The notes beneath the pieces were generated by a model that did not search any database, was not told the origin of the DNA, and worked only from the letters and a program-made list of their open reading frames with translations. A program made the position numbers and the translations under genes. Shown one piece after another: positions 54,172 to 64,000 of a stretch of DNA of 64,000 nt (the stretch's first letter is position 1; every line of letters begins with the position of its first letter). Where the stretch lies: assembly GCA_036250195.1 (NCBI GenBank), contig JAVHZZ010000063.1, forward strand, positions 186,001-250,000, written 5' to 3'. Origin of the DNA: Mixophyes australis. Lineage: Eukaryota > Chordata > Amphibia > Anura > Limnodynastidae.

Positions 54172-54740
54172 ATAGATTGCAGTTCCTATTTTTTTGGACT
54201 GCACAAACAGTGAACGTAGTAATATAGATTGCAGTTCCTATTTTTTGGGACTGCAGAAACAGTGAAAGTAGTAATATAGATTGCAGTTCCTATTTTTTGG
54301 GACTGCAGAAACAGTGAACGTAGTAATATAGATTGCAGTTCCTATTTTTTGGACTGCTGAAACAGTGAATGTAGTAATATAGATTGCAGTTCCTATTTTT
54401 TTGGACTGCACAAACAGTGAACGTAGTAATATAGATTGCAGTTCCTATTTTTTGGGACTGCAGTAACAGTGAACGTAGTAATATAGATTGCAGTTCCTAT
54501 TTTTTGGACTGCTGAAACAGTGAATGTAGTAATATAGATTGCAGTTCCTATTTTTTGGGACTGCAGAAACAGTGAACGTAGTAATATAGATTGCAGTTCC
54601 TATTTTTTGGACTGTTTCAACAGTGAAAGTAGTAATATAGATTGCAGTTCCTATTTTTTTGGACTGCTTAAACAGTGAACGTAGTAATATAGATTGCAGT
54701 TCCTATTTTTTGGGACTGCAGAAACAGTGAAAGTAGTAAT
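51588..54740 (+). repeat. 3153-bp tandem duplication, copy 1 (overlaps the 2740-bp copy 2)
   Basis: Begins after the ATAAATTG-type C. Shared marks at 3153 bp are CAGTTTCTA (52061/55214), TTTGAACTGC (52851/56004) and GCAGTAACAG (54461/57614, within a base or three). It contains nearly all of the second 2740-bp copy, so the two duplications are nested in time. The right edge is ambiguous by one monomer, because both copies are followed by an A. Confidence 0.88.
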
Positions 54741-57700
54741 ATAGATTGCAGTTCCTATTTTTTGGGACTGCAGAAACAGTGAACGTAGTAATATAGATTG
54801 CAGTTCCTATTTTTTGGGACTGCAGAAACAGTGAACGTAGTAATATAGATTGCAGTTCCTATTTTTTGGACTGTTTCAACAGTGAAAGTAGTAATATAGA
54901 TTGCAGTTCCTATTTTTTGGGACTGCAGAAACAGTGAAAGTAGTAATATAGATTGCAGTTCCTATTTTTTGGGACTGCAGAAACAGTGAACGTAGTAATA
55001 TAGATTGCAGTTCCTATTTTTTGGACTGTTTCAACAGTGAAAGTAGTAATATAGATTGCAGTTCCTATTTTTTGGGACTGCAGAAACAGTGAAAGTAGTA
55101 ATATAGATTGCAGTTCCTATTTTTTGGGACTGCAGAAACAGTGAACGTAGTAATATAGATTGCAGTTCCTATTTTTTGGACTGCTGAAACAGTGAATGTA
55201 GTAATATAGATTGCAGTTTCTATTTTTTTGGACTGCAGAAACAGTGAACGTAGTAATATAGATTGCAGTTCCTATTTTTTGGGACTGCAGAAACAGTGAA
55301 CGTAGTAATATAGATTGCAGTTCCTATTTTTTGGACTGTTTCAACAGTGAAAGTAGTAATATAGATTGCAGTTCCTATTTTTTGGGACTGCAGAAACAGT
55401 GAAAGTAGTAATATAGATTGCAGTTCCTATTTTTTGGACTGCTGAAACAGTGAATGTAGTAATATAGATTGCAGTTCCTATTTTTTTGGACTGCACAAAC
55501 AGTGAACGTAGTAATATAGATTGCAGTTCCTATTTTTTGGGACTGCAGAAACAGTGAAAGTAGTAATATAGATTGCAGTTCCTATTTTTTGGGACTGCAG
55601 AAACAGTGAACGTAGTAATATAGATTGCAGTTCCTATTTTTTGGACTGCTGAAACAGTGAATGTAGTAATATAGATTGCAGTTCCTATTTTTTTGGACTG
55701 CACAAACAGTGAACGTAGTAATATAGATTGCAGTTCCTATTTTTTGGGACTGCAGAAACAGTGAACGTAGTAATATAGATTGCAGTTCCTATTTTTTGGA
55801 CTGCTGAAACAGTGAATGTAGTAATATAGATTGCAGTTCCTATTTTTTGGGACTGCAGAAACAGTGAACGTAGTAATATAGATTGCAGTTCCTATTTTTT
55901 GGACTGCTTCAACAGTGAAAGTAGTAATATAGATTGCAGTTCCTATTTTTTGGGACTGCAGAAACAGTGAAAGTAGTAATATAGATTGCAGTTCCTATTT
56001 TTTGAACTGCTGAAACAGTGAATGTAGTAATATAGATTGCAGTTCCTATTTTTTTGGACTGCTTAAACAGTGAACGTAGTAATATAGATTGCAGTTCCTA
56101 TTTTTTGGGACTGCAGAAACAGTGAAAGTAGTAATATAGATTGCAGTTCCTATTTTTTGGGACTGCAGAAACAGTGAACGTAGTAATATAGATTGCAGTT
56201 CCTATTTTTTGGACTGCTGAAACAGTGAATGTAGTAATATAGATTGCAGTTCCTATTTTTTTGGACTGCACAAACAGTGAACGTAGTAATATAGATTGCA
56301 GTTCCTATTTTTTGGGACTGCAGAAACAGTGAACGTAGTAATATAGATTGCAGTTCCTATTTTTTGGACTGCTGAAACAGTGAATGTAGTAATATAGATT
56401 GCAGTTCCTATTTTTTGGGACTGCAGAAACAGTGAACGTAGTAATATAGATTGCAGTTCCTATTTTTTGGGACTGCAGAAACAGTGAACGTAGTAATATA
56501 GATTGCAGTTCCTATTTTTTGGACTGCTTCAACAGTGAAAGTAGTAATATAGATTGCAGTTCCTATTTTTTGGGACTGCAGAAACAGTGAACGTAGTAAT
56601 ATAGATTGCAGTTCCTATTTTTTTGGACTGCTTAAACAGTGAACGTAGTAATATAGATTGCAGTTCCTATTTTTTTGGACTGCTTAAACAGTGAACGTAG
56701 TAATATAGATTGCAGTTCTTTTTTTTTTGGACTGCTTAAACAGTGAACGTAGTAATATAGATTGCAGTTCCTATTTTTTGGGACTGCAGAAACAGTGAAC
56801 GTAGTAATATAGATTGCAGTTCCTATTTTTTGGGACTGCAGAAACAGTGAACGTAGTAATATAGATTGCAGTTCCTATTTTTTGGACTGTTTCAACAGTG
56901 AAAGTAGTAATATAGATTGCAGTTCCTATTTTTTGGGACTGCAGAAACAGTGAAAGTAGTAATATAGATTGCAGTTCCTATTTTTTGGGACTGCAGAAAC
57001 AGTGAACGTAGTAATATAGATTGCAGTTCCTATTTTTTGGACTGCTGAAACAGTGAATGTAGTAATATAGATTGCAGTTCCTATTTTTTTGGACTGCAGA
57101 AACAGTGAACGTAGTAATATAGATTGCAGTTCCTATTTTTTGGGACTGCAGAAACAGTGAACGTAGTAATATAGATTGCAGTTCCTATTTTTTGGACTGT
57201 TTCAACAGTGAAAGTAGTAATATAGATTGCAGTTCCTATTTTTTGGGACTGCAGAAACAGTGAAAGTAGTAATATAGATTGCAGTTCCTATTTTTTGGAC
57301 TGCTGAAACAGTGAATGTAGTAATATAGATTGCAGTTCCTATTTTTTTGGACTGCACAAACAGTGAACGTAGTAATATAGATTGCAGTTCCTATTTTTTG
57401 GGACTGCAGAAACAGTGAAAGTAGTAATATAGATTGCAGTTCCTATTTTTTGGGACTGCAGAAACAGTGAACGTAGTAATATAGATTGCAGTTCCTATTT
57501 TTTGGACTGCTGAAACAGTGAATGTAGTAATATAGATTGCAGTTCCTATTTTTTTGGACTGCACAAACAGTGAACGTAGTAATATAGATTGCAGTTCCTA
57601 TTTTTTGGGACTGCAGTAACAGTGAACGTAGTAATATAGATTGCAGTTCCTATTTTTTGGACTGCTGAAACAGTGAATGTAGTAATATAGATTGCAGTTC

Positions 57701-57893
57701 CTATTTTTTGGGACTGCAGAAACAGTGAACGTAGTAATATAGATTGCAGTTCCTATTTTTTGGACTGTTTCAACAGTGAAAGTAGTAATATAGATTGCAG
57801 TTCCTATTTTTTTGGACTGCTTAAACAGTGAACGTAGTAATATAGATTGCAGTTCCTATTTTTTGGGACTGCAGAAACAGTGAAAGTAGTAAT
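54741..57893 (+). repeat. 3153-bp tandem duplication, copy 2
   Basis: Follows copy 1 directly, with the same order and the same three marks, and ends with A-prime. It lacks the 52309 change. From 57894 on the order departs, with D where copy 1 has a second A. Shorter related runs (E, A', D, B, A', A, D, F) continue to about 59.4 kb. Confidence 0.88.
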
Positions 57894-60800
57894 ATAGATT
57901 GCAGTTCCTATTTTTTGGGACTGCAGAAACAGTGAACGTAGTAATATAGATTGCAGTTCCTATTTTTTGGACTGCTGAAACAGTGAATGTAGTAATATAG
58001 ATTGCAGTTCCTATTTTTTTGGACTGCACAAACAGTGAAAGTAGTAATATAGATTGCAGTTCCTATTTTTTGGACTGCTGAAACAGTGAATGTAGTAATA
58101 TAGATTGCAGTTCCTATTTTTTTGGACTGCTTAAACAGTGAACGTAGTAATATAGATTGCAGTTCCTATTTTTTGGGACTGCAGAAACAGTGAAAGTAGT
58201 AATATAGATTGCAGTTCCTATTTTTTGGGACTGCAGAAACAGTGAACGTAGTAATATAGATTGCAGTTCCTATTTTTTGGACTGCTGAAACAGTGAATGT
58301 AGTAATATAGATTGCAGTTCCTATTTTTTTGGACTGCACAAACAGTGAACGTAGTAATATAGATTGCAGTTCCTATTTTTTTGGACTGCACAAACAGTGA
58401 ACGTAGTAATATAGATTGCAGTTCCTATTTTTTGGGACTGCAGAAACAGTGAACGTAGTAATATAGATTGCAGTTCCTATTTTTTGGACTGCTGAAACAG
58501 TGAATGTAGTAATATAGATTGCAGTTCCTATTTTTTGGGACTGCAGAAACAGTGAACGTAGTAATATAGATTGCAGTTCCTATTTTTTGGACTGTTTCAA
58601 CAGTGAAAGTAGTAATATAGATTGCAGTTCCTATTTTTTGGGACTGCAGAAACAGTGAAAGTAGTAATATAGATTGCAGTTCCTATTTTTTGGACTGCTG
58701 AAACAGTGAATGTAGTAATATAGATTGCAGTTCCTATTTTTTTGGACTGCTTAAACAGTGAACGTAGTAATATAGATTGCAGTTCCTATTTTTTGGGACT
58801 GCAGAAACAGTGAAAGTAGTAATATAGATTGCAGTTCCTATTTTTTGGGACTGCAGAAACAGTGAACGTAGTAATATAGATTGCAGTTCCTATTTTTTGG
58901 ACTGCTGAAACAGTGACTGTAGTAATATAGATTGCAGTTCCTATTTTTTTGGACTGCACAAACAGTGAACGTAGTAATATAGATTGCAGTTCCTATTTTT
59001 TGGGACTGCAGAAACAGTGAACGTAGTAATATAGATTGCAGTTCCTATTTTTTGGACTGCTGAAACAGTGAATGTAGTAATATAGATTGCAGTTCCTATT
59101 TTTTGGGACTGCAGAAACAGTGAACGTAGTAATATAGATTGCAGTTCCTATTTTTTGGACTGTTTCAACAGTGAAAGTAGTAATATAGATTGCAGTTCCT
59201 ATTTTTTGGGACTGCAGAAACAGTGAAAGTAGTAATATAGATTGCAGTTCCTATTTTTTGGACTGCTGAAACAGTGAATGTAGTAATATAGATTGCAGTT
59301 CCTATTTTTTTGGACTGCTTAAACAGTGAACGTAGTAATATAGATTGCAGTTCCTATTTTTTGGACTGCTGAAACAGTGAATGTAGTAATATAGATTGCA
59401 GTTCCTATTTTTTTGGACTGCACAAACAGTGAACGTAGTAATATAGATTGCAGTTCCTATTTTTTGGGACTGCAGAAACAGTGAACGTAGTAATATAGAT
59501 TGCAGTTCCTATTTTTTGGACTGCTGAAACAGTGAATGTAGTAATATAGATTGCAGTTCCTATTTTTTGGGACTGCAGAAACAGTGAACGTAGTAATATA
59601 GATTGCAGTTCCTATTTTTTGGGACTGCAGAAACAGTGAACGTAGTAATATAGATTGCAGTTCCTATTTTTTGGACTGCTTCAACAGTGAAAGTAGTAAT
59701 ATAGATTGCAGTTCCTATTTTTTGGGACTGCAGAAACAGTGAACGTAGTAATATAGATTGCAGTTCCTATTTTTTTGGACTGCTTAAACAGTGAACGTAG
59801 TAATATAGATTGCAGTTCTTTTTTTTTTGGACTGCTTAAACAGTAAACGTAGTAATATAGATTGCAGTTCCTATTTTTTGGGACTGCAGAAACAGTGAAC
59901 GTAGTAATATAGATTGCAGTTCCTATTTTTTGGGACTGCAGAAACAGTGAACGTAGTAATATAGATTGCAGTTCCTATTTTTTGGGACTGCAGAAACAGT
60001 GAACGTAGTAATATAGATTGCAGTTCCTATTTTTTGGACTGCTTCAACAGTGAAAGTAGTAATATAGATTGCAGTTCCTATTTTTTGGGACTGCAGAAAC
60101 AGTGAACGTAGTAATATAGATTGCAGTTCCTATTTTTTTGGACTGCTTAAACAGTGAACGTAGTTATATAGATTGCAGTTCCTATTTTTTTGGACTGCTT
60201 AAACAGTGAACGTAGTAATATAGATTGCAGTTCTTTTTTTTTTGGACTGCTTAAACAGTGAACGTAGTAATATAGATTGCAGTTCCTATTTTTTGGGACT
60301 GCAGAAACAGTGAACGTAGTAATATAGATTGCAGTTCCTTTTTTTTGGACTGTTTCAACAGTGAAAGTAGTAATATAGATTGCAGTTCCTATTTTTTGGG
60401 ACTGCAGAAACAGTGAAAGTAGTAATATAGATTGCAGTTCCTATTTTTTGGGACTGCAGAAACAGTGAACGTAGTAATATAGATTGCAGTTCCTATTTTT
60501 TGGACTGCTGAAACAGTGAATGTAGTAATATAGATTGCAGTTCCTATTTTTTTGGACTGCAGAAACAGTGAACGTAGTAATATAGATTGCAGTTCCTATT
60601 TTTTGGGACTGCAGAAACAGTGAACGTAGTAATATAGATTGCAGTTCCTATTTTTTGGACTGTTTCAACAGTGACAGTAGTAATATAGATTGCAGTTCCT
60701 ATTTTTTGGGACTGCAGAAACAGTGAAAGTAGTAATATAGATTGCAGTTCCTATTTTTTGGACTGCTGAAACAGTGAATGTAGTAATATAGATTGCAGTT

Positions 60801-63800
60801 CCTATTTTTTTGGACTGCACAAACAGTGAACGTAGTAATATAGATTGCAGTTCCTATTTTTTGGGACTGCAGAAACAGTGAAAGTAGTAATATAGATTGC
60901 AGTTCCTATTTTTTGGGACTGCAGAAACAGTGAACGTAGTAATATAGATTGCAGTTCCTATTTTTTGGACTGCTGAAACAGTGAATGTAGTAATATAGAT
61001 TGCAGTTCCTATTTTTTTGGACTGCACAAACAGTGAACGTAGTAATATAGATTGCAGTTCCTATTTTTTGGGACTGCAGAAACAGTGAACGTAGTAATGT
61101 AGATTGCAGTTCCTATTTTTTGGACTGCTGAAACAGTGAATGTAGTAATATAGACTGCAGTTCCTATTTTTTGGGACTGCAGAAACAGTGAACGTAGTAA
61201 TATAGATTGCAGTTCCTATTTTTTGGACTGTTTCAACAGTGAAAGTAGTAATATAGATTGCAGTTCCTATTTTTTGGGACTGCAGAAACAGTGAAAGTAG
61301 TAATATAGATTGCAGTTCCTATTTTTTGGACTGCTGAAACAGTGAATGTAGTAATATAGATTGCAGTTCCTATTTTTTTGGACTGCTTAAACAGTGAACG
61401 TAGTAATATAGATTGCAGTTCCTATTTTTTGGGACTGCAGAAACAGTGAACGTAGTAATATAGATTGCAGTTCCTATTTTTTGGGACTGCAGAAACAGTG
61501 AACGTAGTAATATAGATTGCAGTTCCTATTTTTTGGACTGCTGAAACAGTGAATGTAGTAATATAGATTGCAGTTCCTATTTTTTTGGACTGCACAAACA
61601 GTGAACGTAGTAATATAGATTGCAGTTCCTATTTTTTGGGACTGCAGAAACAGTGAACGTAGTAATATAGATTGCAGTTCCTATTTTTTGGACTGCTGAA
61701 ACAGTGAATGTAGTAATATAGATTGCAGTTCCTATTTTTTGGGACTGCAGAAACAGTGAACGAAGTAATATAGATTGCAGTTCCTATTTTTTGGGACTGC
61801 AGAAACAGTGAACGTAGTAATATAGATTGCAGTTCCTATTTTTTGGACTGCTTCAACAGTGAAAGTAGTAATATAGATTGCAGTTCCTATTTTTTGGGAC
61901 TGCAGAAACAGTGAACGTAGTAATATAGATTGCAGTTCCTATTTTTTTGGACTGCTTAAACAGTGAACGTAGTAATATAGATTGCAGTTCCTATTTTTTT
62001 GGACTGCTTAAACAGTGAACGTAGTAATATAGATTGCAGTTCTTTTTTTTTGGACTGCTTAAACAGTGAACGTAGTAATATAGATTGCAGTTCCTATTTT
62101 TTGGGACTGCAGAAACAGTGAACGTAGTAATATAGATTGCAGTTCCTATTTTTTGGGACTGCAGAAACAGTGAACGTAGTAATATAGATTGCAGTTCCTA
62201 TTTTTTGGACTGTTTCAACAGTGAAAGTAGTAATATAGATTGCAGTTCCTATTTTTTGGGACTGCAGAAACAGTGAAAGTAGTAATATAGATTGCAGTTC
62301 CTATTTTTTGGGACTGCAGAAACAGTGAACGTAGTAATATAGATTGCAGTTCCTATTTTTTGGGACTGCAGAAACAGTTAACGTAGTAATATAGATTGCA
62401 GTTCCTATTTTTTGGACTGTTTCAACAGTGAAAGTAGTAATATAGATTGCAGTTCCTATTTTTTGGGACTGCAGAAACAGTGAAAGTAGTAATATAGATT
62501 GCAGTTCCTATTTTTTGGACTGCTGAAACAGTGAATGTAGTAATATAGATTGCAGTTCCTATTTTTTTGGACTGCACAAACAGTGAACGTAGTAATATAG
62601 ATTGCAGTTCCTATTTTTTGGGACTGCAGAAACAGTGAAAGTAGTAATATAGATTGCAGTTCCTATTTTTTGGGACTGCAGAAACAGTGAACGTAGTAAT
62701 ATAGATTGCAGTTCCTATTTTTTGGACTGCTGAAACAGTGAATGTAGTAATATAGATTGCAGTTCCTATTTTTTTGGACTGCACAAACAGTGAACGTAGT
62801 AATATAGATTGCAGTTCCTATTTTTTGGGACTGCAGAAACAGTGAACGTAGTAATATAGATTGCAGTTCCTATTTTTTGGACTGCTGAAACAGTGAATGT
62901 AGTAATATAGATTGCAGTTCCTATTTTTTGGGACTGCAGAAACAGTGAACGTAGTAATATAGATTGCAGTTCCTATTTTTTGGACTGTTTCAACAGTGAA
63001 AGTAGTAATATAGATTGCAGTTCCTATTTTTTGGGACTGCAGAAACAGTGAAAGTAGTAATATAGATTGCAGTTCCTATTTTTTGGACTGCTGAAACAGT
63101 GAATGTTTTAATATAGATTGCAGTTCCTATTTTTTGGGACTGCTTAAACAGTGAACGTAGTAATATAGATTGCAGTTCCTATTTTTTGGACTGCTGAAAC
63201 AGTGAATGTAGTAATATAGATTGCAGTTCCTATTTTTTTGGACTGCACAAACAGTGAACGTAGTAATATAGATTGCAGTTCCTATTTTTTGGGACTGCAG
63301 AAACAGTGAACGTAGTAATATAGATTGCAGTTCCTATTTTTTTGACTGCTGAAACAGTGAATGTAGTAATATAGATTGCAGTTCCTATTTTTTGGGACTG
63401 CAGAAACAGTGAACGTAGTAATATAGATTGCAGTTCTTTTTTTTTTGGACTGCTTAAACAGTGAACGTAGAAATATAGATTGCAGTTCCTATTTTTTGGG
63501 ACTGCAGAAACAGTGAACGTAGTAATATAGATTGCAGTTCCTATTTTTTGGACTGTTTCAACAGTGAAAGTAGTAATATAGATTGCAGTTCCTATTTTTT
63601 GGGACTGCAGAAACAGTGAAAGTAGTAATATAGATTGCAGTTCCTATTTTTTGGGACTGCAGAAACAGTGAACGTAGTAATATAGATTGCAGTTCCTATT
63701 TTTTGGACTGCTGAAACAGTGAATGTAGTAATATAGATTGCAGTTCCTATTTTTTTGGACTGCAGAAACAGTGAACGTAGTAATATAGATTGCAGTTCCT

Positions 63801-64000
63801 ATTTTTTGGGACTGCAGAAACAGTGAACGTAGTAATATAGATTGCAGTTCCTATTTTTTGGGACTGCAGAAACAGTGAACGTAGTAATATAGATTGCAGT
63901 TCCTATTTTTTGGACTGCTTCAACAGTGAAAGTAGTAATATAGATTGCAGTTCCTATTTTTTGGGACTGCAGAAACAGTGAACGTAGTAATATAGATTGC

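Larger units (their letters stand above)
1..64000 (+). repeat. Satellite DNA array, 51/52-bp monomer, head to tail
   Basis: The same monomer recurs from the first to the last base with no unique sequence between copies. Copies begin at 1, 53 and 105 and continue every 51 or 52 bases, about 1,240 in all. The core is ATAGATTGCAGTTC, then a T-rich segment, GGACTG, a variable triplet, AACAGTGAA and GTAGTAAT. All copies read in the same direction. I saw no inversion, transposon, gene or spacer, so every gene-free stretch in the window holds only this repeat. Copies differ by a few bases and fall into about eight recurring classes. GC is near 36 percent (19 of 52 in the A class). Stops occur in the monomer in more than one plus-strand frame (TGA, TAG, TAA in the tail), and 52 is not a multiple of three, so long coding frames cannot persist. 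Eukaryotic heterochromatic satellite is the likeliest identity; the family is not recognised. Confidence 0.98.

Noticed and set aside
1..64000. CRISPR array
   Set aside because: Repeats are contiguous, with no unique spacers. Variable positions are a few recurring bases in the monomer, not spacer sequences, and no cas genes are present.
1..64000. CENP-B box or telomere repeat
   Set aside because: No TTCG...CGGG-type CENP-B box occurs in any monomer class, and no TTAGGG-like or TTTAGGG-like tandem repeat is present.
1..64000. T-runs followed or preceded by dyads as intrinsic transcription terminators
   Set aside because: The stem-loop has its T-run in the loop, not after the stem, and it recurs every 52 bp without any gene. 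It cannot be read as a terminator.
1..64000. TAATATAG as a TATA or -10 promoter box
   Set aside because: The motif is part of every monomer junction and has no accompanying gene or start site. Occurrence in every copy makes it uninformative, although satellite transcription is not excluded.
1..64000. Mobile element or tRNA-derived origin of the monomer
   Set aside because: No target-site duplications, terminal inverted repeats, poly-A ends, A/B box pattern or transposase fragments could be seen. The unit is too short to assign an origin.

Overview
The whole 64 kb window is one uninterrupted satellite DNA array. I see no gene, RNA gene, mobile element, CRISPR array or stretch of unique sequence. 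A short AT-rich monomer of 52 bp (or 51 bp) is repeated head to tail, always in the same orientation, from base 1 to base 64000: roughly 1,240 copies, with both array edges outside the window. Each monomer has an almost invariant left part (ATAGATTGCAGTTC), a T-rich centre, a variable block around ACTG(C/T)NNNAACAGTGA, and an invariant tail (GTAGTAAT). Average GC is about 36 percent. An array this long, with layered higher-order structure, points to the nuclear genome of a eukaryote (centromeric, pericentromeric, subtelomeric or other heterochromatin). The sequence does not identify the species, and I do not recognise the repeat family.

There are about eight monomer classes. A and A-prime are 52 bp, have CTGCAG and end GAACG or GAAAG. 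B is 52 bp with seven Ts and CTGCTTAAAC. C is 52 bp with a run of about ten Ts. D is 51 bp with CTGCTGAAAC and GAATG. E is 51 bp with CTGTTTCAAC. F is 52 bp with CTGCACAAAC. G is 51 bp with CTGCTTCAAC. H is a rare 51 bp form with GTTCATT. They are not shuffled at random. They follow a recurrent order, approximately E-A'-A-D-F-A-D-A-A-G-A-B-C-(C)-A'-A-B-C-A-A, giving a higher-order cassette of 17 to 21 monomers (about 0.88 to 1.09 kb). Three consecutive cassettes are delimited at 6894-7774, 7775-8654 and 8655-9741.

Above the cassette lies a third level, larger duplications traceable through shared rare mutations. The clear tandem ones have units of 1502 bp (29642/31144), 2740 bp (48692/51432), 3153 bp (51588/54741), 3260 bp (31455/34715, second copy carrying three extra monomers) and about 4.6 kb (8343/12958). 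Longer-distance copies lie 4657 bp (34924/39581), 16307 bp (27309/43616) and 21091 bp (363/21454) apart. Every boundary I could place falls between whole monomers within the limits of resolution, and nested marks allow relative dating. This is what unequal crossing-over or other homology-based amplification would leave. The last 5 kb (about 58.9 to 63.5 kb) carry noticeably more private mutations, so they may be older or nearer an array edge.

The only open reading frames of note are three short minus-strand stretches of 74 to 92 codons with TTG or GTG as first codon. They are repeat read-through, not genes. The most interesting content is the hierarchical repeat architecture, the conserved dyad symmetries, the phased T-tracts and a CpG-decay signature. 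I found no new protein-coding or RNA system here.
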